From: Symbiodinium natans
Taxonomy: Eukaryota; Sar; Dinophyceae; Suessiales; Symbiodiniaceae
DNA length: 64,000 nt
Reading direction: 5' to 3'
Assembly (NCBI GenBank): GCA_905221605.1
Contig: CAJNDS010002410.1
Location: 20,652 to 84,651, forward strand
Below are positions 48,701-59,269 of this stretch, piece by piece. Each line of letters starts with the position of its first letter. The stretch's first letter is position 1. The position numbers and the translations under genes were made by a program. Below the pieces are notes generated by a model, which was given only the letters and a program-made list of their open reading frames with translations, was not told the DNA's origin and did no database searches.

Positions 48701-51597
48701 GGGGGCATTGGCCTGAAGTGCTTTGCCATGCATTCTTGAATCAATAGTCTGAACCCCGTCCGCAAGCTTCCTGTTCTAGTACTCTAGTCCTTAGAAGAGC
48801 GTTTACCAATCACAATGTCAAACCTTTGTGAAGCACAGACTGGATGCCAACCCAGAAAACTCATGCAAAACACCAACCGTCACCCATCCCTGCTTTGCAC
48901 ACTATTGACTACAGGACTGCTTGGGGCGGCCTGGCCATTCTCATCCAAGGCCAACGCCTTCTCGAAGAAGCTCAGCGCTGAGCTGCTGCGTCGGAAGTTC
49001 ATGGACTGCTGCTTACCAACCTCCAGGGGGGATTTTCTTTGGGGTGCGTGGGGTCTCTGGGTCCAAGCCGGGCTTCCCTGACCGAAAGTGCTAGAGGTGT
49101 TGCTGGGAAGGTTTACAGGCTGAGGGTGCCTGCAGGGTGCAATCTTGGTCTTGGGTGTACTTGTCTTCACCCCACCCCACCAAGCCTTTGCTGCTTGTGG
49201 ACAGGGTACAACCACCTCGTTGCGAGTCTCGTCCTTGTTCTCCTCACCTTTGGCCTGCTGCAGCTTCGCCATGCTGTAGTACTCGCCCTGCCTCTCCATG
49301 AGCTCATCATGGGAGCCCTGCTCACAACAACGTCCGTCCTTCAGGACGTAGATGATGTCCGAGCCCTTGATGGTCGTGAGCCGATGGGCAATAGAGATGG
49401 TTGTGATGCTGCGCCCCATGACCGTGTTCAGGGACTCCAGCGTGGCTTGGACCATGCGTTCAGACTCATTGTCCAAGGCTGAGGTGGCCTCATCCAGCAG
49501 CAAGATCCTTTGTGCTTCAGAAAAGGTATGCCAGCAACAGCAAACTTCACCCAGCCCAAACTTTCAAACCCAACACACGTACGCACTCAAGGCAAACGAC
49601 CACCCAATGTGCGGCACAGGGTCTGGGGGTTCTTCGCGAGCGCACGTGCAATGGCAAGCCTCTGCCGCTGGCCCCCAGATAGAAGGCCACCTCCCGACCC
49701 CACAAAGGTGTCGAACTTGTCCTTAGGCTTCTCAAAGCATCGCCAGGTCAAGGAAGGAACAAGCTAGAACTAGCCAGACTGTCCTTTTCGCTCTGCCCCA
49801 AAGAAGGGTCAACAAAAGCAGGCGAGTCAAGGTTCTGGAAGGCCCATCAAGGTGTCGTAGATTTGGGCTGCCTTGGCTGCCTCCATGGCCTGCTCATCAC
49901 TGATGGAGTCGTCGCCGGCCTTCAGATTTTGCATCGCGCTGGTGGCAAAGAGAACTGGCTCCTGGCCGACGTAGCCGATCAGCTTGCGCCATGCCTTGAC
50001 TGGCACCTGAGATGAGAGCTTGCTGACTATAAGCTGCAACCTCCGGAAGGCAGAAGGCCTGTCCTTGCATTTTCGGGGACTTCGTGCAGGATGGGAAGAT
50101 GTGGGCTGTGCACAAAGTGAGCGGTTCTAGTCATGCCTATGCCTTGACCGACGGCACCTGGCTGAGGTGGATCCCGTTCACAAGCACCTCGCCACCACAC
50201 GGGTCATAGAAGCGCTCCAGCAGCTGGATCGTGGTGCTCTTGCCGCTGCCACTTTCCCCCGCGAAGGCGATCTTCTGGCCCTTCTCCGCGCGGAAGCTGA
50301 AGTCCTGCAAAACCCACTTTTCCAGGCGCGTCGGGTAGCGGAAGCTGACGCTGCGAAACTCGATGGTGTCAACCGTCCTCAGCTGCTCGGGGAGCGCCTC
50401 GCGTGTGAAGAGCGGGCGCTCGATGACGCGCTCTGCTGTGATGACCTCCTTCATGGCCTTGGCCGAGACGACGGCCTTGGCCATCATCGGGGCGAAGCCG
50501 CTAAATGAGCTGAGTCCGGTCACCCCGACCAACATGGCGATCATGACAGTCACGATTTGGCTGGGATCAAAGCCGAAGCTCTCGTTGGCCAGGAGGACAT
50601 GACCTCCGAAGAACAAGGACAAGCCATAAAGGCAGGAGTAGAAGAAGTTCAGACCCCCCCAGGCAGCCCCGATCTTGGCCCCTGAGCGAATGCCGCCAAA
50701 CTTAGCTGAGACAAGCTCCTTCTCGAAGCGTGCAGACTCGGCCTTCTCGCCCCCGAAGGCCGCCACAGTACGGATGGCCATCAGCGACTCCTCTGCGACA
50801 GCAGACGCCCGCGCGAAATCCCTTTGCTGGTCGAATGTCTGGTGCTCAATCTCCTTGCCCAAGCGGTGGCCCAAACACATAAGCATCGGAATTGTGGCAC
50901 TCACCACCAGAGCCAGTTGCCAGCCTGTGGCAAACGCCAGAGACAAGCCTCCGATGAGCTGGGCAATGCTTGCGATCAAGTACCCGAGTCCTGTACACAT
51001 GAAGCTGTAAACGTTGGCAATGTCGGTCTCAAGTTTGGCGGCAACTCCTGCTGGATCGTGCTCATCATACCAGCTCACATCCAGTGACAGAATGGAGGCC
51101 ACGAAGCTGCAATGCCAACGATTGGCTTGCCTTGCAGCAGCCCACGCAAGGCAAAGCTGCCAACCAAAGGCGAGCAGAAACTGGATGGCTGCAAGCACTG
51201 CGATCTTGATGAGGGTTGGGGCCATCAGGTTCAGCATGTGCTCCTTGTCCGCATCGTCGACTGTCATCGTGGTGATGCTGTCCGCAGTGAACATTGCAAT
51301 CGCCGGAGTCGAGACTCCCTGGGCTAAAGCGCACACCACACCGATGCCAAGCACGATCTTCTCGCAACATTTCAAGTGCGTGGTCACGGCCGCGATGTTG
51401 TCGATGCTGTCGATGCTGTTGCTTGTCGATTTCCGATCGTCTCTTCGGACACGTTGCTCGACTTTTGCGAGCTTCCCCATCTCGACATCGTCCATCGAAT
51501 CCATTGCATGCTCCCGATGCTCCCGTCCCAGGAGGACAGGCATGACTTGCTCCGAGCTCTCCGAGGTCTCCGTGACCGCTGCCCTCTCAGCAGCCAT
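45750..51597 (-). CDS. ABCB: Full-length ABC transporter, ABCB/P-glycoprotein type
   Basis: Exons: 51597-50158, 50006-49836, 49721-49624, 49507 to about 48900, 47873-47523, 47320-47199, 47085-46120, 46015-45750. The ATG at 51595-51597 has a perfect CCACCATGG context. Layout is membrane domain 1 (six helices), nucleotide-binding domain 1, charged linker, membrane domain 2, nucleotide-binding domain 2. Domain 1 ATPase: Walker [11 protein letters not shown]-loop GQEPVLF, signature LLSGGQRQR, Walker [13 protein letters not shown], His loop SIAHRLTT. Domain 2: [45 protein letters not shown]. Every catalytic motif is intact, so it should be an active ATP-driven exporter of lipids, peptides or drugs. 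Each joined exon pair keeps the frame. Donors: GT (50157), GA (49835), GA (49623), GC (47522), GC (47198), GT (46119). The end of the linker exon near 48900 and the join across to 47873 are not resolved; a small exon may be missing there. Confidence 0.95.
46016..46119 (-). mobile_element. Introner-like element forming a whole intron
   Basis: This intron begins GTGCCTAGGTAGGCCCTTGA and ends GGGCCATCCTAG on the minus strand. Its ends are inverted repeats (CCTAGGTAGGCCCT against CCTAGGATGGCCCT, two mismatches in 14), so the intron and the inverted-repeat element coincide. Splice phase is fixed by the ATPase motif on each side (AIAR then ALLRKPQ). A related element lies at 47352-47425. Confidence 0.75.
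47352..47425 (-). mobile_element. Second copy of the introner-like element, inside another intron
   Basis: Within intron 47522-47321. Plus-strand ends CTAGGATGGCCCTTAAT and AAGGGCCTACCC match those of 46016-46119, and the inner stretch AATAGAAAATGTCCCAAGGG matches the other copy closely. Here the element is only part of the intron. Confidence 0.75.
48138..48183. repeat. Perfect 23-nt tandem duplication
   Basis: Unit GACAAGTGCCAGTACCAGG plus CTAC, twice, followed by a GAC trinucleotide run. It lies in the long unresolved intron of the transporter. Confidence 0.9.
48313..48485. repeat. 44-nt direct repeat
   Basis: 48313-48356 and 48442-48485 are identical over 44 nt (AGGGGTGTCGC...CAGGGTTTT). 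A partial third copy (GGTGTCGCTTT) lies between them. Within the long transporter intron. Confidence 0.9.
48601..48617. repeat. Short telomere-like block
   Basis: Two TTTAGGG-type units inside the transporter intron. Confidence 0.8.
49991..50160. repeat. Direct repeat at both ends of transporter intron 1
   Basis: Plus-strand 49991-50009 (ATGCCTTGAC then TGGCACCTG) and 50139-50160 (ATGCCTTGAC, CGAC, GGCACCTG) are near-identical. On the minus strand the intron opens with a near copy of the first bases of the following exon. Confidence 0.85.
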
Positions 51598-52387
51598 GGT
51601 GGAACCAAGATGCGTGAAGCAAGCGAAGCACTAAAGGAACGGGCTTGGTGCCCCCTGATAATGCTCGAGCAAAGGACACCAGGCAAAGCCTATGAAACCT
51701 ATGCGTTCCATGAATTCCATCTTTTCGCACATCGGCCCCGTGGTTTCGACATTTGAGCCGTCCAAATTTGATAAGCAAGCGGCTGGCGTCCAGCACCGCG
51801 TGACCTTAAGTGCAAGCCATGCGGTCTGCGATGGTCGGCGACAGTCGGTTCAATCTTGAGTAGGCATGGAGGGACCCATCTAGGGACCCAGAAGCTGAAC
51901 TAGGACCACACAAGACTTGCTATGAGAGTAGTATATGCGAGCGTGGAGGTGCCGGCCTTGTAGGAAGGCGATCGCCTGATCGATCCAGTGAGCCACGGCA
52001 GGCGTGAGGCTGCGAGCCCGATACCTTGCTATGCAGTGAACAGGAATGTTGGCATCTGCTCTGCCTGAGCTTCTTGAAGCACTGAACCGGCTCCGAGACA
52101 CTCGATGCCGGCGGAACCATCTGCTTCTGGATTCAACACTTGCCACACTACCTGCCACTGTCATGACTGTCCGTACCCCCAAAAGGACACCCGGTACAAA
52201 CCACTCACCAATATTCAAAGGGAGCCTCATATACACTCACCAATAACAGTAGTATAAACCCTGCTTCAATGTGACGAGGCCCCTTTGGTGCCTCTTCGAC
52301 TGAGATTTGGCAGTTGCAGTCGCCTGTGATGCACTTCGTCGACCTGCCATGCCAAGGGCTTATAGGGTTTTAGGACTGAGGGTTTAG

Positions 52388-52454
52388 ATGGGTGGCTTTT
52401 TCGGGTTTAGGACGGTTTAGGGTTTAGGGACCCACCCCCCCCCCCCCCCCCCCC
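52388..52454. repeat. Telomere-like blocks followed by a C run
   Basis: TTTAGGG-type units at 52378-52430 run into a tract of about 20 C at 52435-52454. Confidence 0.85.
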
Positions 52455-54845
52455 GTCACTCCTGAATGGCCCCCCAAGTGCCCTTGTGACAGGTGGCTCG
52501 CTCTCGCGCGGCAGTGCGAGCAAATCTTGGCATGATGCCGCATCTTTGGCGGCTACCTCGAGACAAACAGCATTCAAAGCCCGGTACGAGTATAGCAAAT
52601 GGCAAAGAACATCGCAAATAAACAAGAACAATACTGCATAGCAATCTTGCGGAAAGAAGGGGGAGGGGTGAGGGCGGATGGGTATTGCACCTCTTTTTTT
52701 CAGGAGGGGTTGCTGGTTATGAAAGTGGCGACTCCTGGAACGAGCGCTCTCATGAGCCAGCTATTTTAGAAGATTGAAATCTGCTGCGCCCGTGCCCTTG
52801 GCAATTAACTTGCCGGGTTACTTGCTTTCAGTCTGAGACCCAGGGAATTTTCAGGAAATTTTCCGGCCAAGGCTCACTGCATCTGCCCACTAGCAGCACC
52901 TCATTCAAAGCTGGAGCAATGGGGCGAGCAATGTCGAACCGCATCGTGCGGAGGTCTTACCGAAAGCCTCATGCCCTATGCCAGGCACCCATTTCAGCAA
53001 TGCTGGAAGGTGCATATGCAGTATTGCACACGGCGCACATGGCAGCGGGCAAGAGCGCAAGGACCTACAAAAAGTTGATTGCGAACTTTTCGAATCTGGG
53101 CTTTTGTCTACCCATGATTCCGATTTCGAAAGTTGAGTGCGTCCGGATCTCATATGTGAGGACGGTAAACTACTAGTGGCTCGAGAGCTGCGACGAAGCC
53201 GTAGCCCTAGCGTTCATTACCATGCGCTTGGCTCAACGCTGCGGCTTCTGACACTTCGCATTCTTCTCAACAAGTCTAATTAGCATCTATCAGTGGGCAG
53301 GTGCTACTGGCAAAATGCAAGGAGTCTTGTTTCACCTATTGCAACCCTTCGTGGCAGGAGAAGAAAACGGGGCCTGTTTGCGTAGCGTGGTCAAGAAGGT
53401 TGCGCTGCAAGCTTCCTTTTTCGCTTCTCAGGCACAACTCTCCAGATCTGAATCTGAGTTCTCTCGACTGCAGAGCTGAAACTGGTCACAGCTCTGAACT
53501 CGACTCAGCTATGCCTTGAGAGGGGATATTACGCCATTAAGCCAGCAGCTGTGACCCAAAACGGGTACCCTGTGCAGGACCCCACTCATGTTCGGCAGTC
53601 TTTGAAAAAATTGTGCCGATGCGTCTCAGAACCCACACAACCTACCCTCCCTACATCTCCCCCTACGGATTAAACTTTAAACACGGGTTAAGTACGGTCA
53701 AACGGGTATATACCTTCAAACATCTGAGACCTCCCCACGTGCTTTCCAATCCGAGGCCGTAGGATGACATGCGATTTTGGGTGAGGGGAGATTTCCTGAG
53801 ACCTGTTTTTTTCTTCACGTTTGTCCTTCACTTTTTCCTTGCTTCCTCATTGTTCACAGGTCGTCGTCGTACGAAGTGCTTAGGCTCTGGAAGGTTTTGG
53901 GGAGCTTGCAAGGGTGGTGAGCTCTGGAGCAGTCTCTTGCATTCACGTTGAACAAGGAAGGCGTGCGGAGATATGCATGTCGAAATGATAAGGAGGGCCA
54001 GCTGGATGCGGGACCCAGGACTGCCACCGGGCGCACTTCGTGAAACCTTCCCGGGGTTCGCACAGGCTCCCTTCGTAAACCTTGTCTTGGTCAGGCAAAA
54101 GTTTGCGACAGCCAGTTCTGCCCCTCTCAGTTCGTGGAACGGGTGCCTGCTGATCCCTTCTTGAGTCGGCCGAGATGGGGAACTTCCACCCAAAACCTCT
54201 GAACATTCCAGAAAATTCGACTCGTTCCCTTCGCACAACTGCGCATGCATGTCCATTGTGTTTGCGGCTGCTCGTGCCCCTCAATATGCAAAAACACGTG
54301 GAAGGAAATCGGATCGACGAAACGTGCCAAGCAAGGAAACATAGAAGCACCCCTGTCTGCAAGGGTTCGCTGACGTCATGAAGCTTTCCCAGGCCTCCCA
54401 AACAACAGCTACTCTGCCGAGTTTGTCCAGTTCTGTCGGTCATGTTTTCCAGGATCCCCAAAAAACAGCAGTTCTGTCGAGTTTATCCAGGTCTATCGGT
54501 TCTGAGACTACCATCGCAGTTTGCGCCGTGCAACGGGAAACCAAGAACTTTGACCTGTTCAGGCCATGAATCATCCGAATGTTCGTGTTGTTGAAAGCCC
54601 GCAAAATACGGTTGAGAACATTCGTGCTCTCAAGACATCCTGCCTTGACTAGAAGCATCGCTTCCTGTTACAGCAGTGTCCCGTCATTCACTGAATGCCA
54701 CGGTGTCACATCAACAAAAGTGCTGACATGTGAATTGCCATACCGAATGGGAAGGATGGCTTTAGCTGAGTCAGCTGCCCAGACTCCTGCAACTCTTTCA
54801 CCCTCCACTACATCCATGGTGACTCTCTTTGGAAGAACTTGGAGG

Positions 54846-54916
54846 GGTATTTGCCAAGTTAGGGGTACCCCTTGATTGAACCCCCAAAAAGGGTACCCTT
54901 ATTTTCGGAAACCCCG
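54846..54916. mobile_element. Possible inverted-repeat element, GGGTACCC family
   Basis: Two GGGTACCC palindromes 27 nt apart, with GGGGTATTT on the left and TATTTTCGGAAACCCC on the right. The right end resembles the element at 41286-41409. Confidence 0.45.
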
Positions 54917-55837
54917 TACTCGCAAAGCGGGGCCAGGTCTAACTGAAGGGTACACGTGTCGCGTGACTCCTGGGAGCAATTAAGAGTTTGGCACCAGGAA
55001 CTCTAGATGCAGCCTCAAGATTTGAGGGACAATTGCCATGCTACCAGTGCCGGGTCTGCAGGAGACATTTGTGCCTTTACCGCCAAACCACCATCCACAA
55101 AACCCAGCCCTGGGCAGCACGACGTACTCATACTGTCTATACTTACCAGCCTTTCAAAAAGGGGGCGCAAATCAATACAAGCCTTCCGACTTGGGCTGCT
55201 CTTCGCACTCTCAGATGGCCAGCACACCAGCCTTAAGGGTGTCAGAAGCTCGATCTAGACTTCGCAAACTTTCCAAGATTAGAAAGCATGGCTTGAGGGG
55301 GCGACTGCCGCCACCAGGTGTGCGAGGAGGAAGAGGTATGGCTTTGTATTTGCCCTGGGTGGCGCGTGTCAGGACGGGCGTATGGGGCACAGGCCCAGAG
55401 TTTGCCCAAACCTCCCCTCATGAACAATTCCGAGCCCTGCCCCTGCTTGGCTCGGGGCAAGTATCTGCACAGGCCGCAAACCAAGCCTGCAAGGCGGCAA
55501 ACTGTCATGGGAACTTGACTTGACAGCCACATTGTGCAGCCACTGTGCCAATCAAACCACAACATGAGGCAGTCGCCCTGGTAGAGGATTGCGAGAGCAA
55601 AAAGAACTCTCGATCGTTGGGCAGCAGCAATGATCTCAGAAATTGCAGTGCCAGCTTCCAGTGGAGCAGGATGTCACACGCTCGTTGCGCGAAAAGATGC
55701 CAAGTCATGGTGGTGTTCTGGTCACTTGACGGGAGATGCCTCCCCATGAAAACGCTCCTCAGACCCGGGCGCAGAGAACAATCCAAGCCTGCCAGCGGCT
55801 TCAAGCGGCGTGCTTTGCTTTTTTTGAGTGGGACCAT

Positions 55838-55860
55838 CCTAAACCCTAAGCCCTAAACCA
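55838..55860. repeat. Telomere-like heptamers
   Basis: CCTAAACCCTAAGCCCTAAAC, one unit altered. Confidence 0.85.
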
Positions 55861-56022
55861 TGAGGCGCGAGCCGAAGACATTGGTCCCATCTCCACGGCC
55901 ACCTCAGACCAGCCATGGCATATTCTGTGGCACCAGCAGCCGAGAGGATCACATTTGATCACATATGCATACGAGTACTAGAGATACCGGTAGAAGTGCC
56001 TGTGCACAAAAAAAATAAATAA

Positions 56023-56053
56023 ATATATATATATATATATACATATATATATA
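56023..56053. repeat. (TA)n microsatellite
   Basis: About 14 TA units with one interruption. Confidence 0.95.
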
Positions 56054-57515
56054 CTCTTGCGTCCCAAAGGGACGGAAGCCAAGCCTTGTGCCAGACATCT
56101 TTTCTCTCTTGGCGCGCACGCGCCATGGTCAGCCCGCTCAGCTCATCTCAGCCCTTTGGCTCCAGGAAGTCTCAAACAAGGGCGGCGTTGTCCATGCTGT
56201 GGTTTTTGATGCTCCTTGGACCCTCCTAGTTAACCCTGACTGGCGAAGCTCCAGCTCAACCAGCAGAACGGACATGCAAGCGACAGTGCAAGGTTGGAGC
56301 AAAGCAAGGAGCGCGTCCTGTGCCCATGCCACATCATGCCACTTGAGTCTGCAGCGCGTCAATGGAGAAGAGCAGCGTGCAGTCCGCCGAGGCCACCTTA
56401 TGTCAACTACATGTGCGTGCTTCTGTTTCATATTGTCACATGCGCCGGCATGAGTAGCCGCTACTAGCCATTCAGAAGATGAGCCACGTCTCGTGCAGGT
56501 CACGGTTCCGGCGTATGGATGTCTGCCAACAGTGTTCAGCCGCGCTTTCGTTTTTTCTGCCTGCTGGCACCCTTCTTTGGTGCTGGCGCGACTTCTGTCG
56601 CAGACCCAACCTTGGCCATGCGCTGTCTTGACATTTTGAGCAAAAATCTACCCCGCATTACACCGCACCATACTGGAATCCGAGCGACCGTCTTCAGCTC
56701 TGTCTGCGTCCTTGGTGTGTGCATACTGTGCGTATGCATTTTAAAGGTTAGCATCTGCGCAGCTAAACGAAGCCGCAAGGGGGGCAGCTACGGAGTCAGC
56801 TACTATAGGGAGATTAATATGCCGTCTCGGGTTGATGCTGAAACTTGGCTGCATGGCAGCGTCGCATCTGGCGGCACAGCAGCACCATCACAAAGTCTGC
56901 GCACCTCTGCCTCCAAGGCCTCCAGAGAAACCTCTGGCTGGCTTCAGATTCAGAGATAGTGACAGATAGTGATCTCGAGCTTCTGTGAACTAACCCGCTG
57001 TACCGCAGCGCTACCGCATAGCTGTATTGCGGCGAAAGGCCGCATCCACATCCTGGTGCTGCCGCTTGTGCACCTCTCAAAGGGGCCAGATGTCCGAACT
57101 TGGGTTTGACTTGGTGGGCGTGAGCTGTTGGGTCCTGTGTCCCACCGAGCAAGCCAGGGCAAGGGGCTGCAGCCTCCAAAGCTTTCCTCTGCTTTGCGGC
57201 CTTCTTGCCCGTCACTGGGCCACCCACCTGTCAGACGCCATAAAATCCTAGACTAGGTTTCCAGAACACTGAAGCAGACGAAAGTGCCAGATGCCCAACA
57301 GTCATGGGCTTGTCAAAGAAATTCTCGGCTCAAGACATCTTACGACGACGCTACTTACTGCCACGTCGAGACTGCGACGGCCAAGATATTGCACCCCCGT
57401 CCCCTCACGCTTCGTCTTTCGACGGGATTCTTGTGTTTGGCTGAAAGGTCCTGGATTCTTGAGCCCCCCCTGCAGCCCCTCCCCCGCCCCAACCCACCCC
57501 CCAACTCCCAGCTGC

Positions 57516-58649
57516 CCACCACCGCGGCCGTGAGCTGGCGGCACTCTTTGCAGGACTCCAGCTTGGCGACCTGCGAACCAAACACACGAAGTGCATGATT
57601 TAGGGTTCCCAGAACCCCTCAAAAAACATGGCAAGGGCAATCAGCTGTCCTCGCCAAGGAGGCCCCCTTCCTGGAGCAACGGTGCCAGGGCTGGACAAGT
57701 CGGGAGAACAACTCGCCGCCTCGGCGAGTTTCAAAAAAACTTCGCTTGAAGGCTGGGGAACGCTCGGGATCTCCTCCTGACGACTGATTCCCTAGAAGCA
57801 AGCCATCGCAACTCAGACTGACAGTAGTGACCCTCGCGAGGCTAAAGGCGTGCTCAGACTCTCAGGGCATATGAGCTATGCGCTCCTCATCCGCCTATGT
57901 GCAAGCTCTTTCGGGGAAAGCTGCTAGACTGCAAAATTCTTAAAGAAGGCAATGCTGCATGCTGTAAGGACCCGCATGAACTCGCAGCGACGAAAGATTT
58001 TTCATGAACATGTTGTGGAATGCATGACGAGTGGACACCATTCATCTACGAATCTACGACAAGCCCCACCGCAATCTCACCTGCAGCCGTTCCTGGCTGA
58101 GATCCTCCAAGCTGAAGACATAAGCCATGTAAACTCTGAAGCCGCTGAAGCCCCAAGTCGAATTTGTCAGCACAGCCGAGAAGCGCGTCGGCCACCGGTA
58201 GGACGGCCAGGGCACAGCATAAAGGCGACAAAGGCGGGCCGTCTCTGTGCCTCGCCTGGTACAGGGCTTCTGATTTCGGGGTTTGGAAGTTCGTGCTTGT
58301 CGTCGTCCGAATAGTCTTAGCACGTTGTGGCCCTGAACCATGAAAACCGTCCATCAGGGAGCGCAACCTGGCCTTGAAGCACTCTGCCGGCAGCCCCGGC
58401 ATCTCCTTTGCGCTGGCACGAGGCTGACAAGGCGATCGGACTGAAGATCAACGTCACGGCTTCTGTCCATTTCTGCAAGCACACTGCAGCAACGGTGGTC
58501 CTCGACCATCAGCGACGCGGAAGCAAACTCCTCCAAAGGGTTCCAATGTGGGAGGATGACCCGCTTGCTGCAGTCAGGTCCCAGTCATTCCCACCGAAGG
58601 TGGTCCTTCAGGTGAGGAGGAAACCGTCGCTGGCAATCTGGGCACTTGC
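57516..58649 (-). pseudogene. Possible zinc-finger-like gene with an in-frame TGA
   Basis: Three exons agree in phase: 58649-58406, 58255-58081 and 57570-57516. Acceptors are AG|GC, AG|GC and AG|GT; donors are GA (CAAAG|GAGATG), canonical GT (CTGCAG|GTGAGA) and GC. The first exon starts KCPDCQRRFPPHLKDHLRWE, which looks like a short zinc-finger (CxxC with later His residues), and continues DCSKRVILPHWNPLEEF. The second exon contains WPSYRWPTRFSAVLTNSTW and YVFSLEDLSQERLQ; the third has SCKECRQL. A TGA at 58585-58587 interrupts the first exon between RWE and LGPDC. It may be a sequencing error, a broken gene, a recoded codon, or the sign that my first exon is wrongly joined. Family unknown. 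Confidence 0.4.
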
Positions 58650-59269
58650 CTGCCAAGTCAGCGTCGTTGGAATCCTGTTATATGGCGTTTGATTGCAGTC
58701 CATCCGTTTACTGCTTTCCCCTGATCCCCTGTCTGCACGTCCTGGGAGTTTTACACGAGATTAAACAAGCCGCGGACCGCCCTGGTTGGGGGGGCCTGTA
58801 GAGTAAGTCTCCAGGCACCAAAGCAAAGCCTCCAGGTACTGCGAAACCTTGGCGCCACAAAAACCCTCTTAGAAATGGCCTGGAACAACGTCTCAGGTGC
58901 AGAGATGATGTTAAAACATCTCATGATATCATGATCGAAGGGAGATATCTCCCTTAGATCCCAAGACAAGTGGGCGTTGGCTCAAGTTGGCCCAACCTTG
59001 CAAAGCTGGCCAAGTGGCACCCTCTTTGGGGACGATGCCGCTCAAGCGAGCAGGCAGCCAGCCGGAACCCTGCGCCTGGAGGAAGGCCTTGGATGGCAGG
59101 TCGCTGTCGCTCCGGCTTGTTCGATCTTTGAAGGTCTCATCGCCGATAACTCGGAAGAGCCAGGCGAGACACGCACTGGGTTTCGATGCTCACACTCGCA
59201 CACAGCTGGCAAGACAACTTTTCGGAACTCTGGCAGAGTGAAACTGCTGTCACACATGTCCACGACACA
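58650..59269. other. No recognised gene
   Basis: Between the macroglobulin stop and the first exon of the zinc-finger-like model. No start exon for that model was found here. Confidence 0.4.

Larger units (their letters stand above)
51598..57515. other. No recognised gene; repeats
   Basis: Contains C runs, telomere-like blocks, a TA microsatellite and an inverted-repeat element. The region just upstream of 51597 is presumably the promoter and 5' leader of the transporter gene, but no element can be named. A minus-strand ATG near 57240 followed by GACAG|GTGGGT could be a first exon or an acceptor; it is not called. Confidence 0.4.
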
